Origin: Pomacea canaliculata
Taxonomy: Eukaryota; Mollusca; Gastropoda; Architaenioglossa; Ampullariidae
Reading direction: 5' to 3'
Assembly (NCBI RefSeq): GCF_003073045.1
Contig: NC_037599.1
Location: forward strand, 17,896,055 to 17,960,054
Length of the DNA: 64,000 bases
The first letter of the stretch is position 1. Every line of letters starts with the position of its first letter. The position numbers and the translations under genes were made by a program. This document shows, piece after piece, positions 13,885 to 25,417 of this stretch. Below the pieces are notes generated by a model. That model worked only from the letters and a program-made list of their open reading frames with translations. It had not been told where the DNA came from and did not search any database.

Positions 13885-14485
13885 GTGACCCTCCAAGACG
13901 AAATGAGTCTTAAGTCGCGCGGAACAGTTTTGTGCTAGAGACCCCGAAAGGTGATAGGGGTCAGTTTTGTGCAGTTTGACTTTTCTTCAAGAATGGATTC
14001 CTTGGTTATTAAACTATCAGAAAATACACTGCTATGTTAAAATAAAAGTTAGAAATTGACTTAAAATACATTTTAATCGAGGTATCCTACTGCGATCCGT
14101 ACTGATTTCAGACGAAATTCAAACGATGTTCGATAATGTTTCCTGTCATAACCCATCGTGTTATACCTTGACAGAAAGCGCGGAGTATGTATGTTCAACT
14201 TCTTCAAAGAACGATTCAAATATTAACCGAACAAAAGATTTGTCTGCAAAAGTGTCGGAGTAAACAGACCCGTTCCGCCATCTTGACGCTAATCTTTGAA
14301 GCCGCTGTTCTCGAAATTGCCGCCATCGTACTTTCACACTTCGAACGTTTATAACTCACTCAATGTTGGGACTAGTAGAACAACTTTTGTATCAACAGAA
14401 AGCTCAGAACCCGTACTTTAAAAAATATGCAATTTGGCAAATCTGAAATTCACGACTTAAGACTCATTTCGTCGTGGAGGGTCAC
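13885..14485. mobile_element. Non-autonomous DNA transposon (MITE) with terminal inverted repeats
   Basis: The left end starts GTGACCCTCCAAGACGAAAT and the right end is its near-perfect inverse; the inverted repeats run for about 33 bp (13885-13917 and 14453-14485). The 601-bp element lies in the intron between CTLD exons 2 and 3 of gene B and is absent from the same intron in A, C and D. It has no coding capacity. The target duplication could not be read with certainty because the flanks are TA-rich. Confidence 0.75.
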
Positions 14486-15995
14486 ATGTGTTCTGCTCCA
14501 GCTCTGTTGTTACCAAGCCTAAACCTTGCACACGAATGTTTGAAAACACAAACACAGAGCGCTAGAACCATCACAATTAACATCATCAAGCCTAGTATGG
14601 TAGAGACACAGTAAGTGAGTCTGGCTCCGGAAGCACAATGTTTGCTGCCCTGCATGGTAGAATGCTGGCCGTATTTAATCGAGAGGACATATCAAATAGA
14701 ACATTAGGACCTCAGACATTACTTCTACCTGAGGACTTGCTGAGGCTACTTCACCTCGACAGCTCTCTGGCGTGGTTCTGAACATGATAGTCAGAAGTTG
14801 ACTCACCCATGTTTCCGCACGACTGATTAGCATTGTCATACATCTCCAAAATGTCCACCAGCTGAAGACAGATCGGCCCATCGGAAGCAAGGACGAGGGT
14901 CCAGTTGGTGTTGGGACAAGCGTATCGGGGTGACACCACATCATCGCACTCGTAGATTCCACTGGCTGAAAAAATCTCTCTATTCAGTGACACTATTAAT
15001 GTACATTTAAATGAAGTACAAGTATATAAAAATCTAAAGGTATATCACAAGCTTATATTTGCTTCCTGACAACGAAGTTCATCTTTCTCATCCGCTTTGG
15101 AATTATCTGGTCATCAACAACGCCGAGCTCTTGCAGCTGTTCCCAAAATGAATGCGTCTGTTCTTTGCTTACAGTGGGCAATACAAACTTTGTTCTGATG
15201 TCTGGAATTTAAAAAGTGCTTTTCCGTGTCACCGTCCGCTGGTTGGCACTTATCTCGGTGGGGGAAGGGTGGACTGCTAATGCAACACACCAACAACCAA
15301 AGTCTTAATGATATTCTTCTTGCTCTTGCCAGCGAAAAAATAGGTTTGACCAGTACCGCAGCACTGTACCCCAATCATATAAACTATAAAAACAATATAA
15401 AATCATATAAATAAAATCATAAATAAAAATTGTGAATCAGTGAGAGAAATGAGCCCTTTTCTTTTCACCTAACCAGCAAACCAATTATCAAGCCACGCGC
15501 ATTATTTTGCTAATTTATTGGTTTACAAAGTCACATTCTTTGAGTTCTTAAGTGGAGATAGTCTCGTGGCATACTACATTAGAATATTTACCTAATGTAA
15601 AAAAAACCACCATGCAACTAAATTGTTTTAACTAAATTTGTATCGCAGTCCGCTATGTCTCTCTTACATTTAAGTTAATGGAGTAATCTCCACCTACTTG
15701 TTTATATAAGATTTAATTTAACCGCGTAGTCTCCCCTGGCTTGCTCACCTGCACTATATGTCTACTATGAATAAACTATGGACTGTGAAATATGTATTTC
15801 AGACTTACCCACAATGCCTTGGGAGAAATTCACTGCAACCTGGTAGGTGGCGTTAATGTCGAATGTTTGTGCAGGACCGCGTCCTGTTCCCGCCAGCACC
15901 AGGAAAGAACCAGGTGGGAGCCAGACTTGGGGACAGTCATTGCATCCGCACACCTCTTGGCTGTCTAACGGGGTTGGCACTTGTTCAGTCACCTC

Positions 15996-16031
15996 CTTTA
16001 TAGACCCAGATCACGTGACTACATTAGCCAG
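15996..16031 (-). promoter_or_regulatory. Core promoter remnant of gene B: E-box and TATA
   Basis: GTCACGTGAT (minus strand, 16010-16019) and a TATAAAG-type box (around 15997-16004) lie at the same spacing as in gene A. The CCAAT element is degraded. The promoter looks better preserved than the coding part. Confidence 0.55.
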
Positions 16032-18394
16032 TAGGAAAGGTTTTCTCAATTAATTGTGCTGATGTAAAATCACGTGTGACCTGTTGAGGTTTTTTGTACA
16101 GCCACCTCAAACTTCACTTTTTTCCTTTTGTACGAAGAAGCCAATGAATTGAAAAGACTGTGAGTATGAAATTGAAAAGCCTTTTGCTCCCTTCATGTCA
16201 TCATTTTCTGCGAGGTACGTCTTGACGCATAGGTGCGCAGGTCAAGAAAATAAAGACTGGTATCCTATATCAAGCTGTCACACAAGCCTGTTGGCTGTAT
16301 ACATAGAAAGCCTATTTAGTCATAAAGACACACTTTCAACCTCAATTAAAGACGAACCCGAGTCAAAACTAAAAGCTTGAGCTAAGTTGATTGAAACATA
16401 TCACACAGCGGTCATTCGTTTGTTGTCACAGCCAAACATACAGATACTTTGTGTCTTTTAATACCAAAATTGCTTAGTGAAAATTCACTTTTTTAAAAAA
16501 AGATTTCATTTGTTAAAAAACTGTGAATTGACTCAAATTATATCAATACCAGAACTGTGAACATGTTGACCAATCAGTGGACTTGCAATGTTGTATGTTG
16601 AGGTATTGACTTTTTTGGTAAAAAATTCCAAATAGGGGACAGAAATTGCATTCGGGGCTGTATCTAAACCAAAACAGACATTCTTTTACAGTTTTAACAG
16701 GAAAAAAAAAAACAACCTCAATTGCCAAAATGAACATTCGCTTTGATTGAAGGAAACTCCCACCTATAAACAGATTTTAAAAATATTGTGGAAAAAAAAA
16801 CTCCGGTTACTTGTCCTTTGCTTGCTTCAATGGCAAAATGCTAAAACGTTAATCTGCGAAATTCGTGCTGTATCTCAAGGTTTACTATACCTCCGAGGTC
16901 TGATGGAGAAGCACAATGAAATGTTAGCCAAGCCCCCACAAAACTCCTTACAGAAACAATGGTGATGTGGAAAGAACACACTACATCATGGGAACTCACT
17001 CCGTGATTGACTTCTCGAGCTGCCCGATAAAGCCAGTGGCAAGCGCTAACCTCTCGATCGGATTAATATATAAAAACGTTGCCAACATTAACCGATGGGC
17101 AATCAACTCATTGATATAAATATTTCAACTGATTTAACTGAAACATTCAAAACGTTATATGTCTGCGGCGTGACTTTAACTCTCCCAGTTAAACCGAATT
17201 TCAATGACAACCAACAACAAACCCTGTCCTCACCTAACAATTATCAAAACAACTTAACAGGCCATCTACACCCTAACAAAAGCCACATACTCACTTCTTA
17301 ATTCGTTTCTTTTCATCCAGCCTTAACTCCATTGGATCCAAGTAAATACAACCAGCGACAAGAAGCGTATGTTCTAAAACTCTAACTCACATGTATTAAC
17401 CCCTTTAAAAAGTGGAAATTCATTCCGGGGGCAGGCGCAAACGGGGGCTCTTTACCACGGACACCTTTCTTTGTCTCTTTTGAGAAGAAAACACTTCAAC
17501 TTTAGTTTGCTCAGAAGCACCACACCCCATTCACTTTGTATCAACGACGTGTGAATGTTCCATGAACTCAATATCTACTCTCATGCTTTTAAAAAATGTT
17601 TAAAAATAGCTTCTAGCTATGGGAATATTTCAAACCTCTTCTACCTTTCTGCCTTTCTGCGTGTTTGTTTGTTTGTCCGTCTGTCTTTCTGTCTGTCTGT
17701 CTTCCCGACCGTTTGCTTGAATATGAGTGAGTGAGTGAGTTCTCGCATGTGTTTATAAATATTTAATACCTGTCTGTGAACATATTCCGGTGTATGAGAA
17801 TGTGTGTGTTTTGCTTTCACGTGCATTCATGCGCTTGTTTATGATATTCCCCATGGTTGAGTACAGATGCGCATGTGCACGTGTTCTTTTGCGAGCATTT
17901 ATTGAACTTCTATTGATCAGCTCTTGTTTATGTATTGACCAACACCGTGCAGTAAATACCCAAGACAGCCGGCCACCCATTGCTGAACAACGTGATGCGA
18001 GAAGCCAGTTCTAACCGACATGATGAGTGGGAGGCAGCTTTGCAGACGACATTGATATGATGGCGATTATCATGAACCAACTAGAGGTTGGAGAAATAAC
18101 AGGCTACCCGACAGACTGACCGACACACAGACAGCAGGACTGTACTGACAAGAGAAATTTCAGGGTTAACACCAGTGGCAACAGCAACACAGAGATTTAC
18201 ATGAACAGAGTACAGCGCGAGGGCAGACCAGCCCCTCATTGTGTGTGTACAATAAGACTTCGTGGAATCTCAAGACGCCTGGAAGGGAGATCACTCTAAC
18301 ACCACCATCGCCTTTTCATAAAAAAAAGTAACTTATTTCAACATGTGCATGTATAGACATGCAGGTATCTTCCTGTGTGTGCGAGTTTGTGCAC

Positions 18395-18485
18395 AGACGT
18401 GTATAGGTGGACTGCTGTCTGTCTGCCGAGACCAACGCTTAGCCTCTGTTAGTCTCGGCGAACCTAAATTATGAATGCCTCTAAA
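18395..18485 (+). repeat. Stem-loop repeat, copy 1
   Basis: Contains CCGAGACCAACGCTTAGC followed by GTTAGTCTCGGCGA. The two halves form an imperfect 11-bp inverted repeat. The same unit occurs at about 57880-58030 (minus) and 58365-58540 (plus), so it is a dispersed short repeat. Confidence 0.6.
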
Positions 18486-19000
18486 CCTTCGAAACGCAAA
18501 GGTAGCCATGTACAGTGTACAACCTATGGCTGGTGTCCACTTTCTGTGCAAGGTGATGTTTGTAGGCGTGTATCTCAAGAAAAATGAGGTCTCTAACAGT
18601 TCTGTCCCTAATGACCTAAAAAAAAGAAAGGATGGGGGAGGTTTAGGGAACGACCTTTACTGTTATCTCGAGAACGGAATGTACAGTTTCATCCCGATTA
18701 AGGAACACAGATTATTGCATTGAACGTTGACCCTTCATTACCTCCAAATACTACTTTGATGCAAAGCCATGAATACAAAGACTTTCTTTCATTTTCATCA
18801 AATTAAATTCATAGATAAAATTGTCATCATTAGCAATTTTTGTGTGTCTTGATCTACAATAAAAGACTGAACGGAATTTTCCTTCATTTGTTTGTTGTTC
18901 ACTTTGCATAGGTATATAACATCGATGATGTTGCCAATTGCTAATATTGAAATACATTGAACATGCTGCCAGCAGGGAAGCGCGCTGAAGAAAAGTGGAT

Positions 19001-19022
19001 GTTGTTGTTGTTGTTGTTGTTG
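19001..19022. repeat. (TTG)n microsatellite
   Basis: Short TTG trinucleotide run; on the minus strand it reads as a Gln/Asn/Thr run in spurious frames. Confidence 0.85.
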
Positions 19023-22000
19023 ATCTCTGTAAAAATGCATCAGAAGCCGCAAATACAACACAAGCTTTGCGTGGTGTAGTTGCGGACCTATACTCCACTG
19101 GGGGTGATTGAAAACAATTAAAATAGAGGTAACTCCCTTCTAAGCGTATACATTGCATATTAAGATTTTATATAAATATAGTTATAAATGTTTCATTATG
19201 TATTTGTTCTGTCAGACCGGACTGTGGTTTATGTGTCCACCATTATAATTTGAAGACTTGACTTTGGATCCTTTTTGTCACTTTCATAATGTAAAGATAC
19301 GGATGATGTAGGTGGACTTTTGTTTAAAAGTAGTTCAGTGGCATAGTATGTGGGAGTTTCCAGCTTCTTTCTACCCAACCACAGTCAACAGTTCACATCG
19401 TCCATCGACTCCAGACTGTGTTCGTGTCTAGAAAGGTTATTGAGATTTAGGTGACATCATCTGACAGTGATACGAATGGGGTGTTCAAAGAAAAGTTGGT
19501 GGTTACCAAGAGCTCAGTCAGTCAAGTTCTCAGGTCACAGCCACAGTTGTGCTGATGCAGGTGCTGCAGCTGCTGCTGTCAAGGCGTTGCACAGAACTAT
19601 TCATTTGGCGTGAATCTGTGTCCTGAGGTTTCAAGTCCAAACACCAAATCATCGTATTTTACAACAGAACCTACCCACTACCTACATCGCAGTGACATGT
19701 CAGCAAGTTTTATTTCAGACTGTGCTGTCAGTGGCGTGTTTTCCATTTCCATCTGTTCCATAGCTTCTGCATATTGCACCCTCCCTTGCTGCAGGGACTG
19801 CTGCATCCTATCAGGCTGGATCACTAAAGTGTATAATCTTGTCCATCAGATATATGTCTGAAGCATTTGTTGCGAGACTGAATGTCTATGATCTTCTTGA
19901 CACATTTTTGAGATAATACGGGCATGAAAAAAAAAAAAAAGAAGTAAGCATTATGCCTTCACCAGGCTGTTAATTTTGAGAGTGGATTCATTCATTATCT
20001 TAACTGTGCAGATGAGAGTTAGTAATAGGAAGTCGACAATCATGGCGAATTCTGTATGCATCCTGCGGGAAACACTTCTAGTTATTTAACACAAACTTAG
20101 AGGCTGATAGGGATTCGCTTAATACAACAACTAGTCCTACAAACAATTCCTAATGCTAGACAGGACAAAAGCGCTTCCAAAACAAGATTAGTTTCACCTG
20201 TCAAAAACGAACATATAATCAAAAAAAAAAAAAAAAAAGGGAAACAAGAGTCTAGACTCTGAAGCCACAAAGAAGAGGGAGGAACAGAAGCATTGCCCAG
20301 ACAACCTGATGCACTGTGTTAGTAGCCGCCATGCTGGGTGTGGGCTTGGTGTCTGTGCTGCTGGGTTCTGGTGACAGAAAGAATATTGAATATTATTTTC
20401 TTTTAGAGGGAGAGAATTTACTTAAAATTTCATTCTTTTTAGATGAAAATTAAACAGTGTAGTTATGGAAACATGATAGATGACTGAAAACATAGAAATA
20501 CCTAAAATTATTCAGTTAATCGACGACGTTCCTTTCGACATTCATTATAGATTTTCTGGGATTTTAAAAATATTTTATTAAAGATGAAGTTACGTTACAG
20601 GGATTAATATGTAAAAGTTTTCTGTCAAATAAAATTCTGATTAAAAATATTTCTAGGTAAACATGCAAAGCGAAGGTATTAAACAGCAGATTGATGAACT
20701 TGCTTATATAAAAAAACTATCTGTGACATCCACAAGTGACCTGTGTAGGCATAAACAGTTTTGTTAAAGTGTTTTCAAAACCAATCAGAATGCTTAGGTC
20801 ACCTGTTATGACCGTGACCACCGCGGTGGCGAACTCTGTTGAGTTGGCTTCTCGCTTCTTGCGGTACCAGTACGTGGTGGAGGTCCAGTAGTTGTAAGTG
20901 GAGGTGTCCCCGTAATTAGTGGTGGTCAGAAGTGCCATTCTCCTGGCATTGCATCGCTGTGACGAGAACAGTAAAAACTTAATGAAAAAACGTCCATCTG
21001 GAATCCCACAGTCGAGAATAAACCAAGACAATTGTATTGAACATGTCATTCTTATGGCACCTGACTGTGAGAAACCAAGACAGAGTGACATTTGATGATT
21101 GGTTAGTAAAAGCTTATTCATTAACTTATTCACTTCAGCATGTTATTTTTTGGCTACTTCACTAGCTTACATCAGTGCAGAACACGTCCTCCCGACTGAA
21201 GCAGAACTGGAAGGAGCAGACGATCTGTAGAGTGTTCTGACCGGCAAAGGCGAACAACTGGAAGGGATCGGATTTGACCGTGCCATTATGTCCCCATAGT
21301 TCAGAGATGACGGTGGACCCGCCTGCTGGACAGCTACACATAAAAGCAGTTTTAATCAGCGTCTAAGTTTTGTATTTTTCTGCATTTTAGTTTATAAGAT
21401 TATTAGATTAAGCCATGTGTTTATTGTATTTTAATGCAGTTCTTGTATATCAGTATACTGCCTTCAAATGTTTATATCTATGTAAATTTAATACTGCATT
21501 GTCATTGTTCGCTTGACTTCTGTGAGATGATGGCTTTTTAATAAGCAATCAGTCTCTCCCTGCTTAAGCTTTCCAACAACGGATCACCTCTTACGTCTTA
21601 CTTTACAAAAAAAAAAACTTTGAATAAAAAATAAGTATGTAAAAAACGAAAAACTGGTTATCTTCTCTCACCCGTCAGAGTCAGTCAGAACGAGCTGGTA
21701 GAGGCCATCGCCGGAACTGGCGACACAGTTGTACGGAGACACACCCTGGGCCCTCAGACCTGAAAACAAAGTTTCTGATTGTCTTACTTGTGATCATTAT
21801 TATTCATTCTTCTGACCGGAACTAGCTGACTTTTCTGGCCATAGTGGGACTAGGCTCAAGGGGACTGGATAGCCTCTTTTACTAACTCACTAGCATGTCT
21901 ATAGCTATATTAAACTATGACGTAAACTAATCAAACTCTCTTGCTCTCAAGTATTTTCTCCTCTCACTGCTTACCCGGGAGGTGGAGAGTGTCATGCGCA

Positions 22001-22337
22001 GTTGCACGTTTGCGCCGAGTCTCGCCCTTGTGAGAGTTTGTCCCGTGAAGGAGTCGGTCACCACCAGACTCACGAACTCGCGAGAATTCAAAGGTTTTTC
22101 CACTGAAGGAAGGCCGTTGTTCGGCTGATCACTTTCTCTGTTTAATAACATAGTATATATAGCATGGAAAATGCTACCGGACATTATGCTATGTAATGCT
22201 ATTTTTCATGAACTTTTTAACAGTACCTTTTTATATTTAAACTTTTTCTGCAAGGCATGAAAATATTAGTCTTGACCTCTTGAAATTTATATTAACAAAG
22301 GCTGGCAGGGAGGGAGAGAGGATGTGTGGGTGTGTGC

Positions 22338-22359
22338 GTTTGTGTGTGTGTGTGTGTGA
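22338..22359. repeat. (TG)n microsatellite next to exon 7 of gene C
   Basis: TG run immediately downstream (minus-strand sense) of the exon 7 donor. Confidence 0.85.
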
Positions 22360-23099
22360 TTTTCGTACACGGCAACACTGTGTGACGGTGTCTGAACCAA
22401 GCTGTCCGCTGTATCAAAATCACACGACAGCTCCACTCGGCGATCAAGGGGAAGTAACACTCCGTTTTTCTCTTGCAGAGCCAACAACCACTTGTAGGAG
22501 TTGTCTCCCGTCTACACAGAGAACGAGCCTCACGTAAAACACAGATCACACACCACATACACACCACATACACACCACACACACGGAGTGAAAAAAGAGT
22601 GATGTGTACAGACCACGATTACACGACTTTCAACCCCAGACTATCAAAATACAAAAGTTCATTACAGAAATTATTTGTTTGCGCCATGTGTGGCTTTCTT
22701 TCGAGTAGTTGCATAGTAACATATACAGCCTTGTAGATTTTTTGAGAGATTGTAGCACCGTGTATATGTACCCGGTTGCCACCACAGGTCAAGCCCACTT
22801 GCCCCTCGTTGTCCCGGGTGACGGGGATCTTGACGGAGTAGACGCCGGTGTCGTCGTACACATCTCGGAGCGCTGCACAGGCTGGGGGGGGATGCGGCCT
22901 CGTCTGTCAGCTGCACCGTCTGGTACTGGCGTCCGAAAGGTTAATCCTCACCAGCGCGTAGCGACCCTCCGCCGTGTTGTTGACGCAGTAGTAGATGACC
23001 TCTGCCTTCCTCGTGCCTGAAGGTCAGAGGTTAAAAAAAAAAAATCAAAGCATATATTGACAGCCAAAAAAAAACCGGACCTGAGGACAGAATGGGATG

Positions 23100-23165
23100 A
23101 AAGCATTAATCTGAGAAAAGGCACTGTATATATTTTATTATTATTATTTATTATTATTGTTATTA
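23100..23165 (-). mobile_element. Short 3' end of an L2/CR1-like LINE
   Basis: The piece 'GAGAAAAGGCACTGTATATA' followed by (TTA)n resembles the end of the longer copy in the same intron of gene D (41740-42230). Only the last part is present here. The orientation given is nominal; class assignment is by resemblance. Confidence 0.35.
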
Positions 23166-25417
23166 TTTATTATACTAGTATGTATAACCCATTGTACAGA
23201 TACGCAGGGCAGGTAAAACTTGAATGAACGAAGGGAGGAGCAAACATTCAAGTGGACAGACACGCACGCAGACAGACAAAAACAAAATAAACACAATGCG
23301 AAAGAAGGATGAGTAAATAAGAGGCACAAACACTGGTCGGGCTGCCATACTATCTGGCATCCTCCTTAGGAGGTTCGCATGTGTGTGAGAAAAGTTGTAT
23401 GTGTGCATGTGTGTTCAATGTCTTGCATGAGTATATCTGGCAATTGTGTTATACTCATATGTTTATTATGCTCATGTTATGTTTGTATTTGTGGTTGGGC
23501 TCGTAAGCAAAAGAAAAATTTCTGTCTTGACTTCCTCGGAATAAAGTTTGATTTCATTTGAAAGAAGAATCAGTCAGGAAATAACATGCAGACAGAGTGA
23601 CAGAAAAAACAGAATTTATTATAGTGAATCAGCCTTCCCAGGTTCACAATAATCTTCTCAAAATGTAAGACATGAGTATTTTTTCCAGTGCAAAAATTCA
23701 GATATAAAGACAACCCCTCGCTCAACTCACGTGTGTAGCAGTAGGGACCTGTCCACCCTGCCTCACACCCATACTTGCACGGTTGTCCCCCTTTGCAAAG
23801 CTCTCCGTAGCAATGGCAGGCCTGGTCACAGTTGTCTCCCACAAAGCCATCCACGCAGACTATGCAAGCAAACAACATATGCGACAGTTTTCTCCCCTGC
23901 TGTTTATCTTTCGCAACTTTTACTTAGAGGTCCACTACGAGGCCTGGCAAAGCCTAGTCCAGGATACTATAGTACGATGGAGATGTCAAGACGTGGAAAC
24001 AGAAATGGAATAAGCTCAGCTCCCAGCTGTAAGGGTAGGTTAGGTAGGTGCAATCGTATCCACAGCAATGATTGATCATGCTTGAGTAGTAGTCATTCAC
24101 ATACTGCAAACAATGCAAGAATTGTCTGTCGTTTCTTAAACTGGTTGCTACGGACTAATTGATGAACAGACTCGCTCACTGACTCATTCAGTGTCACTAT
24201 TGTTTACAAGGTGCATGCACGTTCATGGGGAGGAGCTAATGTTAATGGGTCAACTAGACCTATATTTAATTGCACAGACTTATACTTGTATATGCTGCCA
24301 ACACCACAGCCATCTACTTACACTCAGTGATTGACAGGGATCCATCCCTTGCCAGTAAAAGGGTCCATAGTTATAAAGTCTTGTGAGACCAATCCATAGC
24401 TCTCCGGCGTATCGAAATGGAATAAAATCTACATACACACATAAATTATATTTAAAAATACAGGTAAATGCTGTTCTTTATAAAATCTCTCTCTCTCTCT
24501 TTCTTTCACACACACACACACACGGTGTGGTTGTTACGAAGTCTGTGAACCAGTTTCGCTTACTAAAGCTTGCGTAGTAGTTTTACTTTAGCAGGAAGAC
24601 AAATATGTAAGAGAAGGTAAAAGCATCAGACACTGCTGCTGACTTTTTTTTCACAACAACTGACCACTACTCACTCTCCACAGCTCTCTGGCGTGCTTCT
24701 GATGTAATAGTCAGCAGTCGCCCGCCCATGTTCCAGCAAGACTGCCTCGCACCGTAAGACGAGTCCAAAGTGTCCACCAGCTGAAGACACATCGGCCCGT
24801 CAGAGGCAGGGAGGAGGGTCCAGCTGGTGTTGGGACAAGCGTATCGTGGCGACACCACATCATCGCACTCGTAGATTCCGCTGGCTGGTAGAGAAAGAAT
24901 TCAACTAATTTTTTATTTTTTTTATTTTTTAATTTTTTTTTCAATAATACAACATATATGACATTTATACATTGATTATTGCATTCATTCAGTATAGAAG
25001 GGGGAAAAGAATAGAAGGGGGGAAAAGAATAAAGAGGAAAGACTAGGAGAAGAGATGAAAAAGAGCATCCTAGCTTCCACTAACTGTGCTTATATTACTA
25101 ATTTTTGATATGGTTTCCAAATAGCTTCAAATAGGTCCAATTTACTACTTAAAATACTATGGTATCTTTCTGTATTGTATCTGTATTTTACAATCAGTAA
25201 AAAGGCATGTATAGAGGGTATATTGTTTTTCCATTTGCATACATAAATGTAATATTTTGCTAACAAGATAATTAGGTCTAACACTTTGTCCGTACAAATG
25301 TTGTCCTGTACACCAAATAAAATAAGTTTTTCAGAAAAATTAAAATTTCTTAGTGTTGTACATTTCCCAATCATGACTAAATGTAAATCTCTCCAGAAAA
25401 CACTAACATGTTGACAT

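Larger units (their letters stand above)
9674..15940 (-). pseudogene. Gene B: decayed CTLD-EGF-ZP copy
   Basis: All 12 exon positions are recognisable: about 15809-15940, 14755-14965, 13741-13844, 13393-13531, 12527-12661 (EGF), 11821-12067, 11434 to about 11571, 10994-11157, 10716-10803, 10315-10475, 10040-10193 and 9674-9783. Exons 3, 4, 11 (with RKKREA) and 12 read cleanly. Exon 1 has no in-frame ATG joined to the AQTFDINATYQ segment. Exon 2 is shifted around the MGGRLL segment. Exons 5, 6, 7, 8 and 10 carry several one-base insertions and losses relative to D. Exon 9 has a +1 and a -1 that cancel. Exon 12 ends in a moderately hydrophobic tail and TAG, as in a GPI-signal exon. Many lesions are losses from short homopolymers, so consensus errors in the assembly could mimic part of the decay. 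As given, no full protein can be made. Confidence 0.8.
16032..20251. other. Gene B to gene C intergenic region
   Basis: No gene is supported. The region contains flank blocks homologous to those upstream of A, C and D (about 17400-18330), a short stem-loop repeat at about 18395-18480, a (TTG)n run at 19001-19022, and a block at about 19200-19340 that matches 37300-37430 upstream of gene D's 3' end. About 19350-19870 holds unique sequence with short open frames but no recognised domain. An A-run lies at 20221-20238. Confidence 0.55.

Noticed and set aside
18395..18485. Helitron 3' end (hairpin followed by CTAA)
   Set aside because: In the other two copies the similarity continues past the CTAA, so this is not the element border.
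18751..19158. 135-residue frame on minus with Thr/Gln run
   Set aside because: Composition is driven by the (TTG)n microsatellite; no domain.
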